Shown here: positions 38,323-50,500 of the stretch, piece by piece | How positions within the stretch are numbered: the stretch's first letter is position 1 | Layout of the letters: each line of letters starts with the position of its first letter | From: Taenia hydatigena | Lineage: Eukaryota; Platyhelminthes; Cestoda; Cyclophyllidea; Taeniidae | Length of the DNA: 64,000 nt | Assembly (NCBI GenBank): GCA_036345935.2 | Contig: JADWOT020001794.1 | Location: 1 to 64,000 of the forward strand | Direction of reading: 5' to 3' | Made by a program: the position numbers and the translations under genes | The notes under the pieces: generated by a model | What the model was told of the DNA's origin: nothing | Database searches by the model: none | Seen by the model: only the letters and a program-made list of their open reading frames with translations

Positions 38323-38548
38323 GTTCAAATGCCGGTTGGGTGTGAACCAAACGCAGACGGGATGTCCGCTGTCCAAAGCGGATTACAAGTGCAATTTGTC
38401 GGTGTGGAAACACCTCCACCTCTTGATGCGCGGTCTTCATGGTCTTAACGATGATAAAGGAGCCACTGGAATGATTTGGTGTGTCTTCTGGCAGCACTTT
38501 AATGTGGGACAGCACAAAACCCTGCAGATCCAGAGTCATTGTTCCTGA
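38323..38548 (+). CDS. Candidate exon with Cys/His-rich peptide
   Basis: After a good acceptor (TTTCGTTTCGCAG) the frame encodes FKCRLGVNQTQTGCPLSKAD, YKCNLSVWKHLHLL and WCVFWQHFNVGQHKTLQIQS before a stop. The spacing of Cys and His loosely recalls degenerate C2H2 fingers. A minus-strand frame over the same bases is also open, so the call is weak. Confidence 0.25.
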
Positions 38549-39844
38549 CGCCTACATCCCCCTCCCCAAGTTGTGATGATGTCTCTACAGTGTAGTGTAT
38601 TCCTGTTCATCTTCTATCATTAGCAAATCTAAAAATGTTACTCATTTGTATGTTTCTTCGCAAACAAAGGAACATGGGCGTTGAGTGAGTCTGCGCAGAT
38701 GCTGATAAATCTGCCTTTTGATCGACGTGTCTGAGGTGTGTGAGGTGAGGTGGTCCACTGTGATATTCCAGAAGAGTCACCAGATTGTTGTGGGAATGCA
38801 GCAGCTACACTTTGCTACGACTGAATTATTAAACGAAAGTAATTGTTTAGCGCACCCCTTTTGTGCTGAGGGGCGGGTGGCTCAAGCTAGGTTGTGATAA
38901 GTCTAAGTTGATTTGAATAATAAATTGTAATTACTAGGACAGGCTGAGACAGCATGTTATCAGAGGATGAACGTGGTGACGTCAATTAGGACTGCTTTTT
39001 GCATAGCCATGGGTATTTTGAGCCAAGGTGCTGCCCAAAACTTTACGTGGCCCAACTTCCGTATGCCAAAGCAATCGAACGTAAGGGACTGCCGCATCTT
39101 CGCTGATGCTGCAAGTTCGATGAATAGATTCTACTGGATTTAGACACACAAGTATGATTAGTGATGGATTTTATTCCAATAATGTCTATGAAACTTAATC
39201 ATTTGGTCCTGCATATCAAATGTAATGCACCATGTATCGTTTAAGACCAAAAATATATGTATATATTATTTCTAGGACGCATTTTAACTACGGATTGCAT
39301 ATTTTATTAACTAAAACAAGTCTTTAAGTCAATTAAATCGCTCATCAATTTGGAGATCATCAGCGCTACACTAGAATGCCATAATTTTGGCAGAAGAGGG
39401 CCGTATTTTTTTCAGATACTTGTCCTATTTACTAATGAATTGCTTGGCATAAATGAGCTTGCGGGGCATGAATTTCAGTGGAACATGTCGCGTCTAGCTG
39501 GAGCATAATTTGCTAATCATGAGTCCTCTACCCAGCGATACAGGGTTAGAATTCTGCCTTTGGCGTCACTTTACATGCAACTCAGGTAAGAATTAATTGC
39601 ATTATATGGTTCGTTACCATCCCTCTCGTGCATAAACTAGCAATATCCATTTACTAGACAATTAAACTTTACTGTTTATCCCCAAGATTTTAATCATTAA
39701 TGCGCCCTAAACTTGCTTAGTACGACTAGATTTAATGCTTACATCTGTAAACTACGTATAACTCTTAGTCAATTTGAGTTATTTAATAGCGATGTGGTTA
39801 TAATTAGAAGTCTTGATTATAAGACGAGAAAATGATTTATTTAC

Positions 39845-40730
39845 GAAAGAGCTGCTCACCGTGATCCACCGCCATCGGAGAGGTCAGGATGCTATTAGCT
39901 TTTGCGTGGCAGCTTAGATCACAATCTGATTATACAAGCAACACATTAGCGAATCGGCTTAAGTGCTCTGTGTTCTAAGTATTTTTACTTGGGTCTATAA
40001 GTTGGTTCCAATTAGGCACCGGCTGTCAACTGGCTACAATGCCAAAAAAGTAGGTCTCCTCTGATACCATAGCATTTCGTGCCATGCAACTGTGCTAAGA
40101 GTGCGTATTAACATTAAGGTGCGTCATTTGTTGCACATTCTAATATGTAATTAATTAGAAGATGAGGTTTCAAATGTTAGATTGATTGCGGTTCAGTGAA
40201 GTTCAGTTCAATTTCAAGACCTTTGATGCTTAGGAATGAACGCATTGTAATGCGAATGATTTCAATGCAAAAACTAGGATATCTTGAGTGCATAGCTGAG
40301 ATCCACTTTCTTGGTTTGTTGCCTACGATTATTCAGTTTTGTACTCAGCTGTTTCTTTCATCTCTGGTAGCCGCGATGTTCCTCGAGTCATGTAGCATAA
40401 ATTTACACCTGGCCGACAGTTAAGTGGACTAATTTTGCGAAGGAAGCCAAAATAATGCAAGCCTATAGAGCTGCGTTATATTCCGTTTATTTAGATCCAG
40501 ATTCGATTAGAATTATAATCTAGCAGCTTATACCATTTAGTAGTTACTTGCGGTAATTCTCCTAACAAACTGCAAAAAAAAAGGTTTGGTCAATGATTGA
40601 GCGCCCAGTTTGACACAGATGATTTATAACGTACGCTCTAACGATTGGGTACCTCTGCTACCAGAAATTATCTAAATTGAAAGTTATATGTCCATTTTGT
40701 TCTTCAATCGCTTTCAATGGGGTTAGAACT
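39845..40730 (+). repeat. Old 0.9-kb dispersed repeat S, copy 2
   Basis: Direct-orientation partner of 20805-21700, about 19 kb away. Shared anchors include GAAAGAGCTGCTCACC, GTTGGTTCCAATTAGGC, CTGTTTCTTTCATCTCTGG, a CCTATAGAGCTGCGTT-like stretch and AAAGGTTTGG. Both copies carry independent indels and no conserved frame. Confidence 0.65.
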
Positions 40731-41649
40731 GAAACTCAGCATTCTGCTTTCTTCGTTAGTTGCTTGCGGCAGTTCTTGTTCATAAATCAATTAATTTTGG
40801 CGCGTCTGTAGTGTAGGGATTCCGCTTTGGCAAAGAAAGTTACAGCAGTTCTCGTTTTAAGCTCGGACAACGTAGGTGTGGCTGATGTGTAGGGTGTCTA
40901 CTGCGTCAAGGAAAGCTGAGACACTACGACTCTAGAAATGCGCTCTCTTCAACCTCTTTTGGTCGAGCGTTGCTTAGAATTGAGATTTGGCAGTTTACTT
41001 CCTTTGGAAAATCTTGCAACATTTTTCGTTATAAAATCTGACAATTTAGGTGTAACCAGAATGCAAATCGCTTACATTGGCAAAGGGATTTGAGAGAATA
41101 CGGAAGCAAAGGAAAATTTGAAAGTAGGAAGGGATTTGTGCACTCAGGGCAAAAATGAAATGGTTTGGATTTGAGCAGTGACGATGCGGCTGTGTGAGAA
41201 TATGGAACGAAGAAAGTCAAGTCGATTAGAGTAAATCAGGCAGTGCAGTCTTAAGAATAGATTGTGTGAGAAAGCAGGAAGATATTTCATGCTTCCCAAA
41301 CACTTGTCTTCCTTTCCCATTAATAGCATTATGCGGGTAATTTGCTCTTTTCATACATGCTTCTGCTTTCTCTTTCCTTTTATTCAAGATCCATCCGTAT
41401 GCTGCTCTCATTCTTCACTTCATTTGTGTGAGTCGTTTCAATATTGCCACATCTAGCCAGACACTTTTTCCCAAGCCAGTTCCTTTGTCGTCTACTGACA
41501 TAGCTAGATGAGTAGGCAAATATATTAGTGTAGAAAAGAATGAGGGAAACTAGGGAAGAAATGAAGAACACTGCATCACAGTTCCATACGCACGACTTCT
41601 TACCTCTTTGCCCTAATTTCAGCCATTCTTTTGTCTCTTTCAGCTTATA

Positions 41650-42400
41650 ATCCTTATTACTTTGCTCCTGCCGATGGCGAATGGACCGCCATTGACGCTC
41701 GCATCAGGAAAGCCTCTTTGTTAACCCATTAGCGATCTTTAGGGGTGAATTGCCGATTTCTTAGGGCAAAATTCAATAATGCACTACGCTTGCTGTGCTG
41801 CACTTACTTCATACGTCTGAAATCCCGAAATAAGCAGCAGCATCAAGAAAACTGCTGGTGCACAACAACTTGCTCAATATTCATGTCCCACCGCGGAAGA
41901 ACTGTAGCGCGGTACGGACGTCTAGGCTTGTCTAAACCACACTGAGTCAGAATAGGCAAGATTAGCGACCTAGGCTGGATTATGACGAGCTCGAGTAAGG
42001 CGCCTTATACGTTGCTATTTAAAATGACTCGCCTAATCAACTCGACACATCTCATTTCATTGAAAGTTGAGATGTTCACTATGAATCGCGCAGACATCAG
42101 AGATCAAGGCATACAGACTAGAGGTAGATCTGATGCTCTTGTCTACGCCTCCTCTCTCATGTGCCACCCCAACGCATCTTCGGTGAGTGTCTCCTTTTTC
42201 GCATGCTGTGCTCTATGCACTTACAGGTATTGCGTCTTACCTAATGTCATAGCGTCTGTGCTCCTCGCATAAAGTACATACGGAAAAGAGGAGCGAGCAA
42301 TTCCTACAATTCAGCTTCGTACCTTATTTTTCCACTTTCGTGCCACTAGAACATCTCGCTTCTCTGCCTCTCTTACTTCTCTCATTTTCTTCTTTTATCC
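41650..42400 (+). repeat. Dispersed repeat family T, copy 2
   Basis: From about 41870 onward this aligns in inverted orientation with 45440-44840: ATTCATGTCCCACCGCGG, AGAATAGGCAAGATTAGCG, AAGGCGCCTTATACGTTGC, CACCCCAACGCATCTTCGG, GTGCTCCTCGCATAAAGTAC. The GTGCTCCTC region includes a short frame ending in VLPNVIASVLLA, with counterparts in the other copies. Confidence 0.7.
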
Positions 42401-42799
42401 CACCGTCTGCCGATGCCTTCTTTGCAGGTACCCTTTCATCTCTCCACTAGTCCCAATCTTGATTGCGATATGAGTAAATAATGCGCAGATTTTTGTTTGG
42501 ATCAGACTTGAATCATTTGCGCTCTGCCCAAGATTGCCTTCCTTATTTTCCCCATGTATCTACGCCTTTGTCCGTTTGCCTAAGTTTGTGTATGCTGCAT
42601 CGTTTACCTTTAATTCCGTCGTTTGGGTAGTCGCTTGAGTTGACATCTTACAAAAACAGCTAGATCAAATCGACATTTTCGCTCTGGGCGCAATAAAATC
42701 TCTTTTTTGTCGTCTGTTCGATGGCTAGTTCTTTGGCCATTCTATCTCAACGCTACACTTCGCTAGCATTCTACCAATTGACTTTACTACATCTAATTG

Positions 42800-43335
42800 C
42801 TTTTTCCTTCCTGTAACTCTTTACGTCCGCTTATTTCAGACTGAAGTTTACACGGCACATGAACATGGCAAAACTCATATACCATGTGTAGAAAATTAGT
42901 CTCCTGCAGGGCGCAATGCGTTTGAGTGTATAGAGTGCAGTAGGCGACAAAGGAAACAGTCTCCGAAGATGCGTTGGAGTAGGACATGAAAAGAAGGCGA
43001 AGACAAGAGACCCTTTGCCATTTCAAGTGTCCTTTGACCTCAACTCACATGGCATGCAGTTGTATCGAGTTTATTAAGCAGGCCAAATTAAAATGCTAAG
43101 GCGGACTTGAATTTAATGCATAAGACGCCTGTAAGGATGGGGTATGCTCGATAGATGAGAGTTTAACGACCCGCCCCTAGCTATTGCTATTGAGCCAACA
43201 AAGGGGCATTTCTGATGCGTACTCCTACTTCTGTGCTTGGAATAATTGTTGTTTTGCATTAAGAAAGGCAATTGTGGTCTAGGCGTTTTTCGGCAGAAGT
43301 TAGTTAACATGAATTTTTTAGCTGAATGAGACAAG
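42800..43335 (-). repeat. Dispersed repeat family T, copy 3 (inverted)
   Basis: On the minus strand this copy contains both the left-half anchors shared with copy 1 (GGGCGGGTCGTTAAA, AATTTGGCCTGC, AACTGCATGCCATG) and the right-half anchors shared with copies 2 and 4 (CTCCAACGCATCTTCGG, TGCACTCTATACACTCA), showing that they belong to one element. It faces copies 1 and 2, so transcripts across the region could fold back. Confidence 0.65.
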
Positions 43336-43339
43336 GAAT

Positions 43340-44835
43340 GATTGAGGTAGATGCGAAGAGATGAGAAGTCGCTGGAATGGAAGGAGTAAGAGTGGAGGTG
43401 AACAGAAGAGGATCGGAAATAAAGGTTGTAGGATGACTCCCCACATTGCTCTGGTGTAGCCTTCTTTACTGCTTTCTATATTTCTGCCATCTATTCCTGA
43501 ACTGATTTAATCGCTTACTCATCTGGACGCATGTCTAGATAAAATTTGAAGATTTCGTCCCAATGACACCTAAACTGCCTAGTCATAGCTCCCTTTCCGT
43601 GTGATCATGCTGGATATCGAATGTAAACATATTGAAATGACGCATGCAAGCGAATTCAGGGGGTAGAAGGTAGCACAGGTAGAGGAAGGGGTGTTAGCAC
43701 CAAAATTCATCCCATTTCTATGATAGCTATCTGCTTTCTCCCTTTCAACGTCTCTAAAATTAAGGATTGAAAGGCTTGCAGTGATGAGGAGATGGAGAGG
43801 GTTGCGACGGAAGTAAAGGATCCAAATACAGCTGGAGGCAAGAATGAAACGAGGCAGGAGAGAAGCACTGACGAATACTGAATGACATGAACGGCAAGGC
43901 GGTAAAGCAGGATGAAAAAATGTAGGCATGCAACACGCAGAACAGCATGTCTGACAGTTTGTCGTGTGGTGACACAAGTTAAACCTGACACGTGCAAATC
44001 GATTGCAACAAGTGCCGTGTAGTGTCACTCAGTGCCGTCTAGGTGTGGACCCTTGACAGAACTACTAAGAGGTGATTTTGAGGGAGCTGGCGCCAATCAC
44101 TTCTGTGCTTTCGTGGCTTGACTGACTTACGTGCATCGTATTGCATGCAAAGGAGGAGGAAGAGAATGAGAAGAACCACCGATGCTAATGTGCTTTGACT
44201 TAAATGCGCTGCCTCGTTGTGACTGCATGTCCTCGGCTTTCCTTGAGAGGATGCCTGTTATGCATTGGCAACTCACCCCTTGCGATTACCATGGCTCGAG
44301 CGAAGGTGCGTTTCTGCCGATCACTCTAATTCCATACCAAGATCCATTGTTGCCTTGCACCAGGGAGTACAATGGTGGCGAGCAAACATTACCAGTCTGG
44401 GCGAAGCAACGAAGGAATGATTGGGTACGAGGCGAAAGCGAGAGGTTTACGGAGGGTAAGTAGAGAAAAGGTTGGGAAAGTTCAAAATGGGGTATCTCTG
44501 CATGGTGCCAGGGTACTGAATTTCCTATTTTATTTTCTTTCCGTATGTTCTTAAATTTCTCCATTGGCCCAATTTCCTAGCCAAGTATTCAAGTGAAGCA
44601 TACAGAAATTAATTTTGTGGAAGGAATATGAATTCCTAACAAACGCTACACATATTTCTTCCCTGATTGGTGAAACACACAAAGATATCAGTTGTGACGA
44701 AAATGAGGATAGGGAGAAGGAAGGGAAGATAAAGCAGGGGAGGAGGGGAAGCTGGTGGCATAACTTATCCATAATTTTTATGCTTTTAATCTCTTCTGGT
44801 CTTTTGATGTTAAAACGGTGAAGTGTGCGATTGGG
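43340..44835. other. Spacer between family T copies
   Basis: The minus-strand frame at 43579-44028 (149 codons) overlaps two other open frames on the same strand and is Cys/Ser/Leu-rich because of local C- and T-rich composition. It lacks motifs and is not called. No other feature is seen. Confidence 0.4.
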
Positions 44836-44839
44836 GGTA

Positions 44840-45440
44840 TCAGAGAGACAAGACATTCTCCTAGCGCCAAAGTGGGAAAATAAAGGTAAGAAGCTCAATT
44901 GTAGGGAATAATTACTCTCGATTTTCCCGTGTGTACTTTATGTGAGGAGCACAAACGGTATGACACTGGGTAGGACGCAATACATGTGAGTGTATAGAGC
45001 GCAGTAGGTGACAAAGGAGACAATCTCCAAAGATGCGTTAGAGTGGCAAATGAGAAAGGAAGCGTAAATAAGAGAGCTCTTCCCGTTCATTTTCAAGACG
45101 TCATCAGGTCTGCTTGCCTTGATCCCTAATGTCTGCGCGATAGAAAGAGAACACCTCAATTCTCATTGAAATGAGTTTTGCCGAGTTCGTTTAGGTGAGT
45201 CAATTTAAACGGCAACGTATAAGTCGCCTTACTGGAGATTGTCATAATCTAGCCGAAGTTGCTAGTCTTGCCTTTTCTGACCCAGTCCAAATTAGTCAAG
45301 ACTAGACTTGTTTACTGCGCCACAGTTCTTCCGCTGCGGGACATGAATGCTGGACAAGTTGTTGTACACCAGCAGGTCTACTAATGCCGCTGCTTATTAT
45401 GGAATTTGAGCGGTGAGAAGTCACAAATCTTCTACTATGT
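44840..45440 (-). repeat. Dispersed repeat family T, copy 4 (inverted)
   Basis: Inverted counterpart of 41870-42400 with roughly 75-80 percent identity by eye, including AAAAGGCAAGACTAGCAAC, AAGGCGACTTATACGTTGC and GTGCTCCTCACATAAAGTAC. The minus-strand frame at 44938-45159 ends VLPSVIPFVLLT, matching VLPNVIASVLLA of copy 2. Together the two copies form a 2.4-kb-spaced inverted repeat. Confidence 0.7.
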
Positions 45441-46276
45441 CAAGTAAGTTTTATGCTATTTATTTGACTCCAAGAATTTCATGCTTAACGACATAATGTG
45501 CTGCAGAACCATTGATGATCCAAAGATAGGCAAAATTCTAAAAGAGGATTTGCATCACAAATGAGCGCGAACTTCATTTTGAATGAAAGCTAGGAGGGAA
45601 GTTTACCTAGTTTTACGTGGCGTGCCTTTTAAAGTCTATCATCTGAACTGAGCGGCATTGCTGCCCGCTGACTGTCGCAGCAGCCCTGCGTAGATTAGAA
45701 GGATTTATATGTAAAGGAATTAGTCTTTGCCTTGTATTGGTCCGAAGGTTAAGAAGTTGCATGGTGTAATTTGCATCCAGCTAGATGTCCAATCAATTTT
45801 GCGTTGGAATTTCTATTTACTAGGTCAAACAAATGCCTAAGCGCTTCCTTAAAAGCATTAAGGAATAATTGAATAGAAAAGCAAGAGTCCGTACATTTGA
45901 AAGTGGCAAATTGCAGGAACATCGGACAACGGAATAGGCGCAGGTTGCACTAATGTTTATGCGAAAGCATATGCCCAAACGATTGCCCAAGGAAGGTGGC
46001 AGAAGATAGCACGTTAAACAAAATCGAAGCGTAGCCAAGCAGAGCTTACACTGAGGGTGATTCCTAAAACACCTGACATTTTTAAGAAGTTTGACTGGCA
46101 GATCCCTGAGACTCATGTGCTTCCCGCAATGTCAACAAACTAAAGCAAGTTTCGCAAAGGCGAATCCGTTGTTGTAGGGACCATTAAAATTGAGCGAGCT
46201 CAACTGGTTCTACCTTAGTGATAATCGCTCTTCTAAAAATGCTTTAAGGCAATAAATGAACTCATTTGGGACTTAC

Positions 46277-47193
46277 GAAGCTCATCTGCTTGGGGGGATT
46301 TTTATCCCATTTGATTGTGCAGCTTGCTCCAAGCATCTGCAAGGCAAGGACATGACCGGCAAAATTAGTCATCAAGAATTGAGTCTTACAAATGGAGGGA
46401 AATGTACAAGGACGGCTTAAGTGGATGTGGTCTCTCAGTGTCTCCCATGTTGGACAGTCCCCATAACATTCCATGCAGTAGTAGCGTGCATCAGATGACT
46501 CCTTAATTTGACCTGCAGCATATCACAACAAGGTATGAATTCTGGAGAAGCTCGTATGCCCACTGAAGCATGCTTATGCAATAATATATTTTTAGCTAAC
46601 TGGACTAAAGCATCTACAAACTCACCAGTGTGCGCTTCCATGTAGTGCTGCATGAGTGATTCAAAATCCTCGAATTGCTGGGGATGCACAAAGCACACGT
46701 TGTGCTGCAAAGCTTGGAAAGTGTTTAAATGAAATCACGCATCCTTGTCAGCAAACGTGTTACTGTAGTGCGAGTGTAATGAGGACAATGTTTAGAGTTG
46801 CCAACTCATTTGATATATGAGCACATTCCCAGTCGACACCTCCGTCCTTAAGCAATCCAGACAGCAAGCTGGCAAACACTCTAAATTATGTTTAAATTGA
46901 TGGAGGTAGTGTTGAGTGAATCATCGAAAGGCGCACTGGTGGTGCAGCAAGTTGATGGATGCAAACCACTCATTCTCATGATTTGCCTGCTCACTTACAC
47001 AGGTTATCGAGTTGTCCCTGAATTCTAAGTAATGCTTGTGCATCAATACACGCCTTGAAAAGGGGAGTGGGACTTACCGTGATGCACACTCGCCATGTGT
47101 GCTCCGTATGGAATGGGGTTAGCTTGTATCCTAAGGCATTTTGCCCACATGAAGGTTTCCTTCGAGGCTGAGTTGGGTAATATATTGGAAGTG
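46277..47193 (-). CDS. Zinc-finger-like multi-exon gene (partial)
   Basis: Three minus-strand exons have good splice sites. Ea 47193-47078 (acceptor TTGCAG, donor GTAAGT) encodes ETFMWAKC...YGAHMASVHH. Eb 46704-46626 (TTTGCAG, GTGAGT) encodes HNVCFVHPQQF, then ESLMQHYMEAHTG. Ec 46512-46277 (CTGCAG, GTAAGT) encodes YYCMECYGDCPTWETLRDHI and HLSRPC. Ec fits a C2HC finger (CxxC, 12 residues, H, 6 residues, C). Ea and Eb keep the hydrophobic residue and paired His of C2H2 fingers but each lacks one Cys. Eb to Ec joins cleanly in phase 1. Ea ends in phase 1 while Eb starts in phase 0, so at least one linking exon is missing or one boundary is wrong. Start and end of the gene are not located. Likely a nucleic-acid-binding protein; family unassigned. 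Confidence 0.5.
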
Positions 47194-47439
47194 CTGCAAC
47201 ACGTGCGCTGTAGTTAGTGCCAAACGAACGAACACTGCTGGACCTGTGTTCGGGTTTAAATAGGGTTAGAGCAGATGTGATCCCCGTTCGACAACTTGGC
47301 TAGCCATGTTTAGTAAATACAACCCAAATAAACTATTCGCATGTGGTTTGCCCCCAGCACGAATCCTATACTTTCACACATTCTTTAAAAAACCTTATTT
47401 CGCAACCCATACGTAGCGTGCTGAGAAGTTATTTAAGGC

Positions 47440-47500
47440 AGAAGAGGGCATAATACTAGGGCTGCCAGCATGGCCCGAAGTCAACCCATCTTACAATCAA
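47440..47500 (+). repeat. Dispersed repeat family R, short copy 3
   Basis: AGGCAGAAGAGGGCATAATA followed by a GCCAGCATGGCCCGAAG stretch matches the left part and core of the copies at 13.6 and 14.2 kb. The right half is missing or diverged. Confidence 0.4.
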
Positions 47501-47504
47501 CGGA

Positions 47505-50500
47505 GAAACTCTGAGTAGAATAAGAATTGACGCCTCAGTACAAATGGAAACTCTTGGCTATTATAAGAATGGCCAGTGTGCGTCGAATTTCTCGATCCGC
47601 ACGCTAACACTCTAAATGTTAACTAATTTAAAGGCAATATTCCGGGAATTTTGCCCCAATGAAAATAACTACTTAAGTGCAATTATAACCGTGTAACTAG
47701 GACCTCTCATGGAAGTGTTTGGCGTAATCAAGTACAATTGATGGTCCCTATTTTGGTTCTCACCCGACACTTCTTGTTAAGGCTAGAACCGTCTACCTGC
47801 CATCGGTCCAATGGGGTGACAGTAGAGACTTCGCAAAATCGTGCTTTTTAAATTGGTAGCGTTACTACGCAATAAGGCATATAATTGACTGGTAATACTG
47901 CTTCTCATAGAATCTCTCCCCACAATCTCAATGTGAGTTTTGTTTTCGTGCAGTTTCTACACATGTATATATTTATGCGTTTGCTATAAGTCACATCCTA
48001 CGATTCTAATTGCTAGTGATTAATATGGGTTACAGCACCCTACTCAGATTTACTCCGTATCATATTTTGCCTGTCTTTTCAATGTGCTTACAGGGTGACC
48101 TGTTAATGTGCCAAGAATTTGGCTGCACGGCGAAATGAGTGGCGTGTCTTGATCGGCCCTGTATCCGCATAAAGGTTTGAAGACGTGTCCCAGCTCTTTA
48201 TTTCTCTCACAATTATTACAGCCTTTAAATAAAAACTAGGCTTGAATTCCAGTGGGATCATGCATGAATGCACCATTTATCATTTCATCAACATCAAGTG
48301 CTCATTCAATCATTCAGTCTGCCAAGCCCAGTAAGCAAGAGTTATCCAGAGCTTTTGCAGCTTCAACTCCACTTCAAGCACAAATTCGAGTGATTGCAGT
48401 AAGTCAGTGTCAAGTGCATTGCACAACTTCCCACAGATAACTCTTTACTGTATGCGCAGTGGCATATGGTAGTGCTCGAGCTTTTACAGTTACGCTGCAG
48501 GGAGTGATAAATGTTTGAATGTGCTTGCAAAGTCGTGTCTGCACACCGGTCAGGGGAAGGCCTACTTGGCATTAGCTACACTGTCTAATCTGTCACGGAA
48601 TTGGCCTGCCCTACTTCCGGACGCTTTTGCCTCCACACACTACCTATCTTCATCCCACTCTCCATTGTGCACCGCTTCACCGTTGTGTGCTCCATCCATT
48701 TCTCCTCACTGCATCCACTGAAACCACTTACCACTCTGTAGTCGTCTCCATTCAGACTGAGATCCGTAGAGCTGGCGCTCAGTCATGTCGCCTTAGGAAA
48801 GTTAATGTTTCAAATTAGTATGATTGGCAAATGAGTTTAATGAATATTTGATGTGTTCCGGTGGTGCTAAGTTAGTGACAATGCACCACTTTGTGGTGGT
48901 CATTGCAACTAGTTTGAGGCTTGTTAAGGGCTGCGTTAATTGTAGCCGAATCGCGTTAGATCGCAGTTCGCACCATGCTCATGCACAATTCGGAATGGAT
49001 TCCTAGTTGCGATGCCAGTCGTGCTGTTTACTAAGTCGTGCATCCCACCTCCTACGGCGTAACTAGCGACATAATTTGTTTTTACTGCAAGGAACTGGGT
49101 AGAGTGCGTGAATGACTCGAACTAGTTGCCGTGAAGGAGCTCTCTAACTGTCACTTAAAGTGGATGAATGAGAATGAGTAGGTGGGTGGGTGAGTGTGTG
49201 CGTGGACGGATGGGTGAAAGGAGAGTAAGTTGACTGGGATCTACTCTTCGCAATCCTGACGCCACTTGCTATTGCTTTCAACTATGCTTGGAGTGGGCAA
49301 AAGCATGCATGCACAAACTGCCACATTCCCACATGCATAAAAAGAGGATCTGCCTCACGAATATTCAGTCTACAACGCAATCATAACCACGCGACTACAT
49401 TACTGAATGCGTGCGACTACTGTGCATGCATGTTGGCAAGGCAGAAGCATTTGCATCACTATCAATCTGATGTGTTGAACCAGTGGTCGATACTTCTTCA
49501 TCAAAGATGCACTCTTTCATGCATGACTCAAACCAACTGCTTACTTATCTGGACTTTGGCGCACTAAACATTCTGTTGACGGATTAGAGCATTTGTAAAT
49601 GATGACAGCAATTCAGAGAACGAGATTGCATCAGGATCTTAACAAAATCACAGCCCGTATGCGGTATGCAGCAGTATCTGCACGATTGATTTGTGTTCTA
49701 TGAGCAAAAGCAACAAAACGTCTTTCTTACAAAGATTTGTAGATCACCGGAAATCGGTTGCTCTCTTGCCACTGGTAAGATTTTCCTAAATATTGGGGCT
49801 ATGCGGAAGGTCCATAAGTCATCTCCTTCACTTTAATTGGCCATCCGCGATTCGAGTGCTACATCCAACTGTCATTCGGAATCGCATGTTATTCAGGCCG
49901 AATTATGCTGGTGTTAAGCAGATGGGTTAAGAGGTGGGGGAATAGAACACTAACTGATCATTGAAGTTGGCAGGAAGGCGTTATGACCATTTAATTGCTC
50001 ACATTTTTGGGATTAGATCTTACCATGGACTAAATAGCTAAAAAGACGACAGGCGCATGTACGGATGATTAGGAGATCTGCGAATGTGGGTACCAATATG
50101 CGTTTATCCTAGTCGCCATGATATGTGATGCAATTGCTTAAGTAGAATCTCTAGACAGAGTTTCACGTCAATCGGTAAATCATCCCAAACGGTTGCTAGT
50201 AAGACCGCTGCGTGTTACAGTGATTGCGGTCCCATAATTTGGTAACGCGCTCATAATGCTACACTCTACCATGAATAACGTGAGTGCGTAATATGTGCAA
50301 AATAGTCCAATGTGTAGGCCAATTTTGTCTTTTACATTCACAAGCACGCTTCCACTTAGACGTCAAAGACCGCTGCAATCAGCAAGCCAATGGCGATTGC
50401 TGTGCACACACACACAGGATCACATTGTTGACAGCGATAGAATTTGATGCTCACCTGTGAGGCCACGTGCGAACGTCGGCATAGGGGATGGGCTTTTTGT

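Noticed and set aside
38273..38539. Minus-strand frame beginning MTLDLQGFVLSHIKVL
   Set aside because: Protein-like but lacks splice context, and the opposite strand has a better acceptor; no family match.
43579..44028. 149-codon minus-strand open frame
   Set aside because: Overlaps two other open frames on the same strand, shows no motif, and follows local base bias.
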